The translations under genes and the position numbers were made by a program. Positions 1 through 7,612 of a stretch of DNA of 41,568 bases are shown here, in pieces (position 1 is the stretch's first letter; the number at the start of each line of letters is the position of its first letter). Location of the stretch: positions 1 to 41,568 of the forward strand of contig DAIDAO010000001.1 in the NCBI GenBank assembly GCA_027310575.1. Direction: 5' to 3'. The notes beneath the pieces are model-generated. The model was not told the DNA's origin. It was given only the letters and a program-made list of their open reading frames with translations, and did not search any database. Origin of the DNA: a bacterium (GTDB lineage: Archaea > Thermoproteota > Nitrososphaeria > Nitrososphaerales > Gagatemarchaeaceae).

Positions 1-714
1 GATCAGCCCCTCAGGGCCGGTCACAAGGGCCCCCTCCCAGTCAGCACGCCTCTCATTCTTCCAGGATAGGACGGTCAGGAGCAGGAATGTGATGGACAGC
101 TCGAAAGTCGACGTGACTATCGGCAGGGAGAAGTAGCCGACGAGCATTGTCAGCCCTACTATCCCTGCGACCACAAGCGAGAGGTCCTTTACGAACAGCC
201 ACTTGGTCTTCACGTGCGCCAGTTCATGGCCGATCACCCCGCGGAGATCACGGACCGGGTTGTCGATCCGCCACTGAAGCGGGATGAAGACGTTGTTCGT
301 AAAGGCGTTGGTGAAGGGCCCTTCGATCCACGGGTTGCTGGTCCAGAAGATCCGGACCCTCTTGCTGATCCCCATCTCGTTCAGGATCTGAGCGACACCG
401 TAAGCTGAATACTCCTCGGCGGTGAACTCCGTCGGCTTGTGCTTCCGCCGCAGCCCGTAGTAGATCGACCCTGCCAGCGTCTTGAAAGTGTTGTAGAAGG
501 CTCCGTACATGAAGAAGCCGGTTATCGATATCATCGCACCGTAGAGATAGATAATGTCGAGGAACGCCCACGACGGAAGCTGAATCACGACCCTGAGGAA
601 GGGCCCCAACGCCACGCTCAGCGCCGCCAGCGTAATCAGACACAGCCGCCTGATCGGGAAGGTACCGTAGATGTAGTCCCTGACCGCGCCTAAAGCTGTC
701 ATTAGTCGGCTCAT
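1..714 (-). CDS. M48 family membrane zinc metalloprotease (partial, C-terminus outside window)
   Basis: Translating the minus strand from the ATG at 714 gives 238 uninterrupted codons running off the left edge, so the gene is incomplete. Hydrophobic stretches near residues 22-45, 52-72 and 178-218 suggest several membrane spans. The zinc site is HELAH at residues 163-167, and the third-ligand motif ERRAD follows at 221-225, as in M48 (HtpX/Ste24-like) peptidases, which cleave proteins at the membrane. Family assignment is firm; substrate is unknown. The ATG overlaps the stop of the upstream ArsR-type gene (ATGA), so the two are probably translated as a pair and the regulator may control the protease. 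Confidence 0.85.
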   Translation of the reverse strand, partial: MSRLMTALGAVRDYIYGTFPIRRLCLITLAALSVALGPFLRVVIQLPSWAFLDIIYLYGAMISITGFFMYGAFYNTFKTLAGSIYYGLRRKHKPTEFTAEEYSAYGVAQILNEMGISKRVRIFWTSNPWIEGPFTNAFTNNVFIPLQWRIDNPVRDLRGVIGHELAHVKTKWLFVKDLSLVVAGIVGLTMLVGYFSLPIVTSTFELSITFLLLTVLSWKNERRADWEGALVTGPEGLI

Positions 715-1034
715 GGCTTCGCCCCCGCTTTCGTGCGCTCATGGAAGTACTGCACGACTTCCTTTGCCTTCGGGGTTGCCTTTGCGAGCCTCACGGCGAC
801 TCCACGCTTGGACCCGTTTAAGTCAATCAGCTCGTACCTTGTTTCGATAAGCCCCTGGTCCTGCAGAACGTCGAGGTGGTGGCTTACCATGCGGGGGTGA
901 ATCTTCAGCTCCTTGGCAATCTGCTCCACGTACTTGTCGTCCTTCGACTGCATCAGATACTCGAGGATGGCCCAGCGTGAGGGCTGCGCCACAACTTCGG
1001 CCGTTCCGTTCGCGAAGAAGTCCATGCTCGACAT
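711..1034 (-). CDS. ArsR-type winged-helix transcriptional regulator
   Basis: A 107-residue protein with one winged-helix domain. The recognition-helix region reads KELKIHPRMVSHHLDVL and the wing follows at GLIETRYELIDLNG, as in ArsR/HTH_20 archaeal repressors. No cysteine pair for metal sensing is visible, so the signal is unknown. The ATG at 1034 lies about 26 bases after a TATA-like TTCAAATAG (minus strand, 1052-1060), consistent with a leaderless message. It overlaps the M48 protease gene by four bases (ATGA), which implies an operon. Confidence 0.8.
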   Translation of the reverse strand: MSSMDFFANGTAEVVAQPSRWAILEYLMQSKDDKYVEQIAKELKIHPRMVSHHLDVLQDQGLIETRYELIDLNGSKRGVAVRLAKATPKAKEVVQYFHERTKAGAKP

Positions 1035-1063
1035 GGAGCGTCTGGGTCGCCTCTATTTGAATC

Positions 1064-1083
1064 TAGCGCTCCATTCTGCGCTA
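1064..1083. promoter_or_regulatory. Inverted repeat before the ArsR-M48 pair, candidate operator
   Basis: TAGCGC (1064-1069) and GCGCTA (1078-1083) form a perfect 6-bp inverted repeat with an 8-base spacer. It sits just upstream of the presumed TATA box of the regulator gene. Use as an autoregulatory operator is inference. Confidence 0.4.
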
Positions 1084-1189
1084 CCGAGATGATGTTTCGG
1101 GCGTCAGGCTGGCGCCTGTGTTAGGGCACCATACCCGCGACCCCCTGGCGCATCATACCTGGTGGTGCATCATTCCTGTAAGCTTAAGT

Positions 1190-1286
1190 GCGGTGGCCGG
1201 GATTTGAATTCTCGAGTCATTCGCATGACTTCCCGAGTTAGTAGCGTGGCAGGCTACTGTCCTGGACCAGGCTAGACGACCACCGC
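1190..1286 (-). tRNA. tRNA-Gly(GCC) with an intron in the T arm
   Basis: On the minus strand the acceptor GCGGTGG pairs with CCACCGC, the anticodon stem GTAGC/GCTAC closes the loop CTGCCAC (anticodon GCC), and the T stem is TCGGG/CCCGG. The cloverleaf closes only if 23 bases between the T stem and the T loop are removed, leaving 74 bases. No CCA is encoded. A TATA-like CTTTTAACC lies about 30 bases upstream, near 1312-1320 on the minus strand. Confidence 0.9.
1209..1231 (-). other. tRNA-Gly intron, position 53/54
   Basis: The 23-base insert forms a bulge-helix-bulge with its exons: central helix CTCG/CGAG, 5' bulge GGA, inner helix AGTCAT/ATGACT with loop GCGA, and 3' bulge AAT. Cutting after the second base of each bulge restores a normal T arm with loop TTCAAAT. 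The archaeal splicing endonuclease would be the enzyme; the position is non-canonical. Confidence 0.85.
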
Positions 1287-1336
1287 TCGTTTCAAGTCGC
1301 GTTATTGTGGAGGTTAAAAGGTTGCGGCTGGATTCT

Positions 1337-1666
1337 TCAGCCGACCTTGGTCCCGAGCTTGACAGTCCGCTCGGGGCTCAGGAGAGAGAGCTCGCTCTCG
1401 TTGAACGCGGCGAGGAGCATGCACTCGGAGACCACGCCTGCGACTGGCTTCGGCTCGAGGTTCACCACCGCGACCACGACCTTGCCCTGTAGCTCATCCT
1501 TCGAGTAGCTGTCCTTTATCCCAGCCACACACTGCTTGCCGACGCCGTCCCCGAACTCGACCATGAGCTTGTACATCGGCTTCCGCGCAGTCGGTATGTC
1601 CTCGACCGAGGTTATCCGGCCGACCTTCATTTCGACCTTGGCGAAGTCAGCTATTGAAATGGACAA
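1337..1666 (-). CDS. tRNA-binding OB-fold protein (MetG C-terminal/CsaA type)
   Basis: A 109-residue single-domain protein. The run from IADFAKVEMKVGRI through QCVAGIKDSY to VVAVVNLEP matches the EMAPII-like tRNA-binding OB fold found at the C-terminus of methionyl-tRNA synthetase and as the free protein CsaA. In archaea such small proteins often act in trans with MetRS or as general tRNA binders. Which applies here cannot be told. The start is TTG at 1666, about 26 bases after TTAATTC on the minus strand. The AT-rich segment 1688-1705 appears to serve both this gene and the divergent tRNA-Ala. Confidence 0.85.
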   Translation of the reverse strand: MSISIADFAKVEMKVGRITSVEDIPTARKPMYKLMVEFGDGVGKQCVAGIKDSYSKDELQGKVVVAVVNLEPKPVAGVVSECMLLAAFNESELSLLSPERTVKLGTKVG

Positions 1667-1759
1667 CAGTAGGTCAAGGGATTGATGGCGAATTAAGCCT
1701 TAAAGGCGCACGCGCGCGGCCGCCGAACATCGGGCCGGTAGTCTAGTCTGGTAGGATAC

Positions 1760-1777
1760 AGGCCGAGAGCCGTCTAG
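1760..1777 (+). other. tRNA-Ala intron 1, position 27/28
   Basis: The 18-base insert splits the 5' strand of the anticodon stem. A relaxed bulge-helix-bulge is visible: central helix GGAT/GTCT (with wobbles), 5' bulge ACA, inner helix GGC/GCC, 3' bulge AGC. Excision joins C27 to four further C residues, completing a perfect stem with the five G residues at 1802-1806. Confidence 0.75.
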
Positions 1778-1787
1778 CCCCTTGGCA

Positions 1788-1800
1788 AAGAAATCCAGAC
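1788..1800 (+). other. tRNA-Ala intron 2, canonical position 37/38
   Basis: A 13-base insert. Central helix TTGG/CCAG, 5' bulge CAA, 3' bulge ACT; cutting after the second base of each bulge leaves the loop TTGGCAT. Confidence 0.8.
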
Positions 1801-1910
1801 TGGGGGAGGTCGGGGGTTCGAGTCCCCCCCGGTCCACTTCTCATCCACCCAGACTCCGTCATGTACCACCCGACGGTGGGCTTTCTCAGCAGAAGGGCCT
1901 GACCGGCGCC

Positions 1911-2294
1911 CTAGATCGGTATGAACCGAGCACTCTTCATCTTGTCCTCTCCCTCGAACGCCCTGCTCATCTCGACGACCTTCTGTGCCGGGCCGTGAAC
2001 GAGGAAGATTTCGACACAGACCGAAGAGGTCGTCTTGCTGTGCAGGTGGGTCCTGACTATGTCCTCGAACCTGTGCTTGAGGGAGGTCACCGGCTCCTCC
2101 CGGTCCTGATCGTGGGTCACCACTAGCAGCCCGTTGACCATGCCGCTGAGCCTTGCCTTCTCCCGGTCCTCTTCGAGCATGAGCCTCACGGCCGCCCTGA
2201 CGAGCTCGGACCTTCCTGAGAACCCCCTGGACCTCTGAATCCCATCCATGGCTTCGACCATCTGGTCCGGAAGAGAAAGACTGACGACGGGCAC
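1911..2294 (-). CDS. NikR-like ribbon-helix-helix regulator
   Basis: A 127-residue protein. Residues 1-45 are a CopG/NikR ribbon-helix-helix (VVSLSLPDQMVEAMD, then SRGFSGRSELVRAAVRLML). The rest resembles the NikR ACT-like metal-sensing domain (GLLVVTHDQ, later THLHS and VCVEIFLVHG). In NikR one Cys and three His bind nickel. Aligned on the Cys of VCVEIF, one His matches the first residue of the HxH pair but the second falls on Lys, so the nickel site may be altered. The start is GTG at 2294, about 29 bases after TATATAAG on the minus strand. Divergent from a nickel-permease-like gene, its likely target. Confidence 0.75.
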   Translation of the reverse strand: MPVVSLSLPDQMVEAMDGIQRSRGFSGRSELVRAAVRLMLEEDREKARLSGMVNGLLVVTHDQDREEPVTSLKHRFEDIVRTHLHSKTTSSVCVEIFLVHGPAQKVVEMSRAFEGEDKMKSARFIPI

Positions 2295-2304
2295 GAACTG
2301 GCGG

Positions 2305-2371
2305 CTCTTATTAATATCTTATATACGTTGTGATGGAAGTTATTAGAGGTTAACAAGTACATTAATAAGAG
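2305..2371. promoter_or_regulatory. Divergent promoter region with 11-bp inverted repeat
   Basis: CTCTTATTAAT (2305-2315) and its exact complement ATTAATAAGAG (2361-2371) flank the space between the NikR-like gene and the permease. The right arm looks like the permease TATA box, about 31 bases before its TTG. The left arm lies next to the regulator's TATATAAG (minus strand, 2319-2326). The arms could be paired operator sites bound by the NikR-like tetramer, or simply similar core promoters. Confidence 0.5.
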
Positions 2372-2391
2372 CGGCTCGGGGCGAATCTGCA

Positions 2392-3243
2392 TTGGCTGCG
2401 GAGTGGCTTCTGCTCGTTGGAGGAAGCTTCGCCCTCGGGATGCTGCACGGCGTCGTTCCGGATGAGCATACATGGCCGATCACGTTCAGCTATTCGGTAG
2501 GAGCGGCGACGGGGAGGGGCGGAATCTTGTCGGGGGCGTACTTCGCGACCGCCTTCACCGTGCAACGGGCCGTCATGTCGCAGCTCGTGTACTTCGCAGT
2601 GGCCCCGTTCCTGATATCTGACGAGTCTCTGAACGGCCCAGTATACTTCGCGGCTGGCACGGCCATGGCCGCGGCCGGGTACCTCATGCTGAGGAGAAGC
2701 CTGCCGCACTGGCACCCGCTCATGTGGATATCCAGGAGGGACAGGACCAGGCACGAAAGCGAGATCGGCAAGACTGGCCGCGTCCCGGTTCACTGGGCGC
2801 TGATCCACGGCTTCATAGCCGGCTTCGGAGTCGATGCCGGGCTATTCACCAGCTTCGTGTATCTGGTGGCCGTTCCTGCGGTCCCGCTGGCTGCGCTGGG
2901 CTTCCTCCCGGGCGCCGCATTCGGACTGGGCACCTTCGCCGTCCTGCTCGTGATAGGACTCCTCTTCGGTGGGAGCATGCAGGTTGCGAAGCGGTGGGAG
3001 GCTGAGAGGATGGAGGTGTTCGGAGCGAAGGTGGGGGCGAGAAGCCTGTTCTACGGGGGCCTGCTCTTCGCTGCGGCCGGCCTGCTCTTCATGCTCGGGC
3101 TCAACGGCCTGGTCCCCTTCGACCTAGGGAACCTGCTGGTCTTTGCGTTCATGGTCGCCATAATAGTTCCAGTAATGGTGAAGACCTGGAGCGAGGTCAG
3201 GGAGCTCCCGCTCGACCCCCATGCCCAGCCCCATCATGGCTAA
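2392..3243 (+). CDS. Nickel/cobalt-permease-like membrane protein (NicO/UreH/HupE type)
   Basis: A 283-residue protein with about six to eight membrane segments. The first contains GMLHGVVPDEHTW, resembling the H-x4-D-x-H motif of nickel/cobalt permeases and the wider LysE-like group. A second histidine-rich segment (VHWALIHGFIAGFG) lies near residues 132-145. The C-terminal tail HAQPHHG could bind metal. Start TTG at 2392 follows a TATA-like element by about 31 bases. The divergent NikR-like regulator supports metal transport; direction (import or export) and ion are unproven. Confidence 0.7.
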   Translation: MAAEWLLLVGGSFALGMLHGVVPDEHTWPITFSYSVGAATGRGGILSGAYFATAFTVQRAVMSQLVYFAVAPFLISDESLNGPVYFAAGTAMAAAGYLMLRRSLPHWHPLMWISRRDRTRHESEIGKTGRVPVHWALIHGFIAGFGVDAGLFTSFVYLVAVPAVPLAALGFLPGAAFGLGTFAVLLVIGLLFGGSMQVAKRWEAERMEVFGAKVGARSLFYGGLLFAAAGLLFMLGLNGLVPFDLGNLLVFAFMVAIIVPVMVKTWSEVRELPLDPHAQPHHG

Positions 3244-3327
3244 CCCGGAGGCGGCAGCCGTAGGTAGTGCGCCTCGACCACTCGCCAGAAATCGGCGCTC
3301 CCGGCCGCGGAGCCCATCCAAGCCCCA

Positions 3328-4653
3328 TCACTGTATTCCCTCGTCCGGGCTGGTCGGCTTGGGGATCTGCCCGACGACCACCACCGCGGTGAAGAGGAGT
3401 ATCGCGGCCAGCACGAACGTGGTGTAGTAGCCGGAGTACACGGAGATGAAGCCCGAGACAAAGGAGCCGCCCATCGAGGCGATCCCGACCACTGCAGAGT
3501 AGACCCCCAGCGCCGCGCCCGCGCGCCTGCCGCCCACGGTCGTGAACACCATCGTGTTAGCGGAGGTGTAGTAGATCGCGAAAGCTACTCCTCCTGCGAG
3601 CGGGTAGAACAGGAGCACCGGTAGCACGAAGAGACTTCTGGGGAGGATGTATGCGGCGGCCCCGATCGCGAAGTAGCACCAACCTCTGAGGAGGAGCCCC
3701 TGGACCGAGGTGGTGACGAGGTTCCTCCTGGCTATGAACCCCCCTACCAGCTGGAACGCCACGGTCTGGACGACCATGCCAGCGAGTATGATTGCGAAGA
3801 CCTCTTGGTCGGGCATCGAGTAGAAGTCCATGGCGGGGACGAACGAGGTGTTGAAGAGCCCGCTCGACGCGTAGAACAGGACCGTGGAGATGTAGAAGAG
3901 CGGCACCTGGCGCGTCAGGCTGGAACGGAGGCCCCTGAACACCCGTCTGAAGTCGTTGGCCGTAGGGACGACCACGAAGAAGACCGGGTTCGCCCGGAGG
4001 CGGCTGAAGAAGCTCGGCTTCCGCAGCGCGACCGTCTCCCTCTCCAGCACGAATTCAGGTTCGGGGATTGTCAGCAGCGCCATGGAGGCGGAGACTACGG
4101 CCAGCGCCCCCATGGGGACGAAGAGCAGCACGAGGTCGCTCCTGGGGAAGGCGTCGGCCCATATGGTGCTGAGCAACAGACCCACTACGTTCCCGACGCT
4201 CGAGACCATCGAAAGCTTCGCGAATGCGTTCGCCCACCGGCCCTTCTGCTCCGTCTCCATCACCAGGAGGTTCATGGGAGTGGCGGAGGCGACCGACACG
4301 AAAGATATGACCGAGAACCTGGATATGGTGCCAGCGCTCGACTGGTCGAAGAAGAAGGAGACGAGCGCGACCGCTGTGAGCGCATAGCTCAGGGCGATCA
4401 GCGCCTTCCTCTTGTGGAGCCTGTCGGTGGCGTAACCCCAGAAGAGGGCTGCGGGGATGCTGATCCCGCTGTAGATCGCCGTCGCCAGGCCGAAGTAGAT
4501 GGTCCCCAGCGCTTTGCCGTTCAGGAATATGAGGTAGAGCGACACCATCGTCCCCAGCGGGCCCGTGGCCATCGATATCGGGAAGACAGAGTATATCCAA
4601 GCGCTCTTCCGCCGCTTCGCTGCACCTGCCATCGACCCTACCCTTGTCACCAA
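3328..4653 (-). CDS. Major facilitator superfamily transporter
   Basis: A 441-residue protein with about twelve hydrophobic segments. The loop after the second helix reads GYATDRLHKRK, the MFS motif A. A charged central loop (ERETVALRKPSFFSRLRAN) separates the two halves. It is a cytoplasmic-membrane carrier of unknown substrate. The longest start is TTG at 4653; ATG at 4632 (MAGAAKRRK) is an equally good start and leaves a basic N-terminus. It is divergent from the SPOUT gene; an AATT-rich patch at about 4690-4700 may serve both. Confidence 0.85.
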   Translation of the reverse strand: MVTRVGSMAGAAKRRKSAWIYSVFPISMATGPLGTMVSLYLIFLNGKALGTIYFGLATAIYSGISIPAALFWGYATDRLHKRKALIALSYALTAVALVSFFFDQSSAGTISRFSVISFVSVASATPMNLLVMETEQKGRWANAFAKLSMVSSVGNVVGLLLSTIWADAFPRSDLVLLFVPMGALAVVSASMALLTIPEPEFVLERETVALRKPSFFSRLRANPVFFVVVPTANDFRRVFRGLRSSLTRQVPLFYISTVLFYASSGLFNTSFVPAMDFYSMPDQEVFAIILAGMVVQTVAFQLVGGFIARRNLVTTSVQGLLLRGWCYFAIGAAAYILPRSLFVLPVLLFYPLAGGVAFAIYYTSANTMVFTTVGGRRAGAALGVYSAVVGIASMGGSFVSGFISVYSGYYTTFVLAAILLFTAVVVVGQIPKPTSPDEGIQ

Positions 4654-4720
4654 TCCTTGATGTGTGTTACACTGCGGCGCAGGGACAAAGCTGAATTAGC
4701 TTCGCTGGGCGTCCGCGCTG

Positions 4721-5545
4721 TTGACCCTGCTCGGGCTGAGGCTGGCCGTCGCCATCCCCGACACAGTGTCTGAGGAGAAGGACTCGCTCCGGGACAGGAC
4801 GGTCAAGCTCGGGCTCATCGCGAGGGCGTGCGCGATATACGGGGTCGACCTGATCGAAATCTTCCGGGACCCCAAGGGACATGGGCGGTCAGGCGAGATG
4901 CGCAAGGTCCTGGAGTACCTGGACGCACCGCAGTACCTTCGGAGGAGGCTCTTCCCGCTCGATGAAGCGCTGAAGTACGCCGGACTGCTCCCCCCTCTCC
5001 GGATACCTTCCCACAAGCCGAAGGTCCCGGTCGACCGGGTCTCGGTGGGAGAGGTCAGGGAGGGGGTGGTCAATGCAGACGGGACGGTCGACGTGGGGCT
5101 CGACGCCTCCCCAAAGCTCGTGGCGGGGGCCCAGTCGGGGACGAGGGTGACGGTCAGGGTGTCTTCGCTGGGGCCTTTCACCGCTGAAGCTGTCACGAGG
5201 GACCAGGTTAAGGGGTACTGGGGCTACGACGTGGAAGAGAAGCGCATAGCAGACGTCCTCGCCGACCAGCGATTCAAGGTGAGGATCGCGACTTCGAGGC
5301 TCGGGGTGCCGCTCCCCTCGGCCCTTGCCAGCCTGAGGCCCTTGGTGCGGGGGGCGGGCAGCGTCAAGCTCGTCTTCGGCTCGCCGTCGAGGGGATTGTT
5401 TGAGATGATCGGAGACGAGCTGTCCCGGCGGGTGGACGTCGTCCTCAACCTCTTTCCCGACCAGCAGGTTGAGACGGTGAGGACTGAGGAAGCCCTCTTC
5501 GCCGGGCTGGGGCTTGTGAACCTCCTCTCAACCGAGAAAGCTTAA
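4721..5545 (+). CDS. SPOUT-class RNA methyltransferase (COG2106 family)
   Basis: A 274-residue protein with an N-terminal MTLLGLRLAVAIPDTVSEE and a C-terminal GSVKLVFGSPSRGLFEM...VDVVLNLFPDQQVETVRTEEA, the knot region of COG2106/DUF171 proteins. An inserted OB-like segment lies near residues 108-170. In archaea this family is often next to rpl3, as here (46 bases upstream of uL3, same strand). It is predicted to methylate an RNA, possibly rRNA; the exact site is unknown. Start TTG at 4721, about 26 bases after GAATTAGC. Confidence 0.8.
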   Translation: MTLLGLRLAVAIPDTVSEEKDSLRDRTVKLGLIARACAIYGVDLIEIFRDPKGHGRSGEMRKVLEYLDAPQYLRRRLFPLDEALKYAGLLPPLRIPSHKPKVPVDRVSVGEVREGVVNADGTVDVGLDASPKLVAGAQSGTRVTVRVSSLGPFTAEAVTRDQVKGYWGYDVEEKRIADVLADQRFKVRIATSRLGVPLPSALASLRPLVRGAGSVKLVFGSPSRGLFEMIGDELSRRVDVVLNLFPDQQVETVRTEEALFAGLGLVNLLSTEKA

Positions 5546-5591
5546 GTGCGAACCGTAAAACCGGCCCCCAGAAAGGAAGGTTCAGCGTGAA

Positions 5592-6545
5592 ATGGGTCAT
5601 AGGAAGCATTCTGCACCTCGCAGGGGTAGTCTCGCATACAGGCCTAGGGGACGCGCCAAGAGCTTCGTCCCGAGGGTAAGGACCTGGCCCAGGCTGGAAG
5701 CTGAGAAGCCGACCCTCCTCGGATTCCCTGGCTACAAGGCGGGGACCGCTCACGTCATCACCGTGGATGACAGGGCGAAGACCCCCAACTTCGGGAAGCC
5801 TCTGTTCAACCTCTCGAGCGTGCTCACCATCCCTGACGCCCAGGTGATGGGGCTCAGACTGTACGGCCACGAGAACGGCCAAGACATGGCGATAGCGGAC
5901 GTGAAGGCTGCTGGGCAGACCACCGCGGACAAGCTGCCGCTGGCGAGATCGACGAGAGTCGCAGCCCTGGTGTCGTCGGTCCCCAAGGACGTAGGGCTCT
6001 CCCAGAAGAAACCCGTGGTGCTCGAGGTGGGCGTGTCGGGGGGCGACCTGAAGTCGCAGGCGGAGTTCGTCCTGGGGCTCTTGGGGAAGAAGGTGAAGTT
6101 CGCTGACGTCTTCAAGGCCGGGATGTACGTGGACGTGCTCGGAATCACGAAGGGGAAGGGGTACGAAGGCCCGGTAACCAGGTTCGGGGTGAAGAGGAAG
6201 CAGCACAAGTCGAGGAAGAGCGTGAGGGCGGTCGGAGTCATCGGGCCCTGGCATCCGGCAGCGGTGATGTACACTATCGCGAGGGCGGGACAGATGGGCT
6301 TCCATCAGAGGACGGAGACGGGAAAGAGGATTCTTCTGGTGGGGAGCGCTTCGGCCAACCCAGTCACCCCCCTTGGGGGCTTCCCGCACTTCGGGAACGT
6401 AGGAGGGGACTACGCAGTAGTGAGGGGGTCCGTGCCGGGTCCGGCGAGCAGGTTCGTCATGGTCAGGATGAGGGCGAGAGGGGTGTCGAAGAGCCAGAAC
6501 CCTCCGCAGGTGATTGAAGTGAGCACGATCAGCGGGAGGCGCTGA
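5592..6545 (+). CDS. rpl3: Large ribosomal subunit protein uL3
   Basis: A 317-residue protein beginning GHRKHSAPRRGSLAYRPR, which is the archaeal/eukaryotic L3 start, with the central loop GPWHPAAVMYT reaching the peptidyl-transferase region and TKGKGYEGPVTRFG. Length is normal for archaea. It opens the ribosomal block uL3-uL4-uL23-uL2-uS19. A TATA-like GCTTAAGTG near 5540-5548, inside the end of the SPOUT gene, and GGAAGG upstream of the ATG suggest local initiation. Confidence 0.97.
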   Translation: MGHRKHSAPRRGSLAYRPRGRAKSFVPRVRTWPRLEAEKPTLLGFPGYKAGTAHVITVDDRAKTPNFGKPLFNLSSVLTIPDAQVMGLRLYGHENGQDMAIADVKAAGQTTADKLPLARSTRVAALVSSVPKDVGLSQKKPVVLEVGVSGGDLKSQAEFVLGLLGKKVKFADVFKAGMYVDVLGITKGKGYEGPVTRFGVKRKQHKSRKSVRAVGVIGPWHPAAVMYTIARAGQMGFHQRTETGKRILLVGSASANPVTPLGGFPHFGNVGGDYAVVRGSVPGPASRFVMVRMRARGVSKSQNPPQVIEVSTISGRR

Positions 6546-6547
6546 GG

Positions 6548-7342
6548 TTGAAAGCCGAGATCGTGGGGTTGAACGGCAAGCCGTCTGGCGAGGTCGAGGT
6601 CCCCCAGGTGTTCTCAACGGAGCTGAGGCCGGACCTGGTCAAGCGCGTCTTCTGGCTCGTGGGCTCCCATGGGTTCCAGCCGAAGGGGAGGGATCCGATG
6701 GCGGGAGAGAGAACCACGGCCGAGACCCACAGTCCGCCTACCGGGACTGGCAGATCAAGAATCCCGCGCGTCAAAGGCGAACGCTATTCCCGGGGAGGGC
6801 TCGCCGGCGGAGTGGCCAGCGTCGTCAAGGGGAGGCTGCCGCACCCTCCGAGGTCGGAGAAGGTCATCCACTTTGCAGTGAACAAGAAGGAGAAGCGGCT
6901 CGCCACCGACTCGGCAATCGCGTACACGGCGAACCTCGACGCGGTGAAGGGCAGGGGGCACAGGGTGAAGAAGCAGTCGCTGCCGATGGTGGTCGCAGAC
7001 GACATCGAGACGGTTGAGAAGACAGCCGAACTCGTGTCCTTCCTGGAGAAGGTCGACCTCAAGGACGAGCTCGAAAGGGTCGACGGACGTACGAAGCGAA
7101 ACACCGGGAAGAGAAGGCTGAGGGGGAGGGCGTACAAGGTCGGCGTGGGACCTCTGATAGTGGTCACCAACGACAGGGGGGTGGGAAGGGCCGCAGGAGG
7201 GATCCCCGGCGTCGGGGTCGCGAGAGTCCAGGACCTGAGCGTGCTTGACCTTGCGCCGGGCGGTGTCCCCGGCAGGCTCACGCTCTGGACCGAGTCTGCC
7301 ATGAGCGCCCTCGAAGGGAGGGAGAAGGGGGTGGCGTCGTAG
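6548..7342 (+). CDS. rpl4: Large ribosomal subunit protein uL4
   Basis: A 264-residue protein. The extended loop contains TGTGRSRIPRVKGERYSRGG and GRLPHPPRSEK, typical of archaeal L4, which lines the exit tunnel. Starts with TTG two bases after the uL3 stop and ends directly against uL23 (TAG then ATG), so it is translated within the operon. Confidence 0.96.
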   Translation: MKAEIVGLNGKPSGEVEVPQVFSTELRPDLVKRVFWLVGSHGFQPKGRDPMAGERTTAETHSPPTGTGRSRIPRVKGERYSRGGLAGGVASVVKGRLPHPPRSEKVIHFAVNKKEKRLATDSAIAYTANLDAVKGRGHRVKKQSLPMVVADDIETVEKTAELVSFLEKVDLKDELERVDGRTKRNTGKRRLRGRAYKVGVGPLIVVTNDRGVGRAAGGIPGVGVARVQDLSVLDLAPGGVPGRLTLWTESAMSALEGREKGVAS

Positions 7343-7609
7343 ATGAGGCTCGAGGACGCGCAGAAGATTCTGAAGCGGCCGTACGTGACGGAAAGGACGT
7401 TCGACCAGATAGAGAGGGAGAACAAGCTGTGCTTCCTCGTCGACGACAGGGTCTCGAAGACGCAGATAGCGAACGCAGTCACGGCGCTGTACGAAGTGCA
7501 AGTGGACGCGGTGAACACGTCGAGGACGAACAGGGGGAAGAAGGCTTTCGTGAGGCTGACCGAGGCGGGCAAGGCCGCGGAGCTGGCGACGAAGCTGGGG
7601 CTGGTGTAG
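7343..7609 (+). CDS. rpl23: Large ribosomal subunit protein uL23
   Basis: An 88-residue protein of the usual archaeal length. KRPYVTERTFDQIERENKLCFLVD is followed by KTQIANAVTALYEVQVDAVNT and a basic loop TSRTNRGKKAFVRL, the L23 fold at the tunnel exit, where SRP docks. The ATG starts immediately after the uL4 stop. Confidence 0.96.
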   Translation: MRLEDAQKILKRPYVTERTFDQIERENKLCFLVDDRVSKTQIANAVTALYEVQVDAVNTSRTNRGKKAFVRLTEAGKAAELATKLGLV

Positions 7610-7612
7610 GAA

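Larger units (their letters stand above)
1732..1836 (+). tRNA. tRNA-Ala(GGC) with two introns
   Basis: The acceptor GGGCCGG pairs with CCGGTCC, including the G3-U70 wobble that marks alanine tRNAs, with A73 next. The T arm is GGGGG-TTCGAGT-CCCCC. Removing two segments (18 and 13 bases) gives an anticodon stem CCCCC/GGGGG around loop TTGGCAT, anticodon GGC, and a 74-base mature tRNA. A TATA-like CCTTAAAGG lies about 30 bases upstream. Confidence 0.88.

Noticed and set aside
1084-1189. GCATCAT occurring twice, 17 bases apart, downstream of tRNA-Gly
   Set aside because: Two 7-base copies in about 100 bases are too few and too short to call a repeat array or regulatory site.
1732-1836. Reading the tRNA as Pro(TGG)
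   Set aside because: Only the Ala(GGC) solution gives a perfect CCCCC/GGGGG anticodon stem and proper bulge-helix-bulge introns, and the G3-U70 pair is the alanine identity mark.
1864-1885. CCACC-4-GGTGG hairpin before a T-containing stretch as a terminator
   Set aside because: The stem is only 5 bp and the following T-run is broken by C residues; archaeal termination relies on T-runs.
5445-6617. 390-codon antisense frame across uL3
   Set aside because: Shadow of a conserved ribosomal gene, with no start context or recognisable fold.
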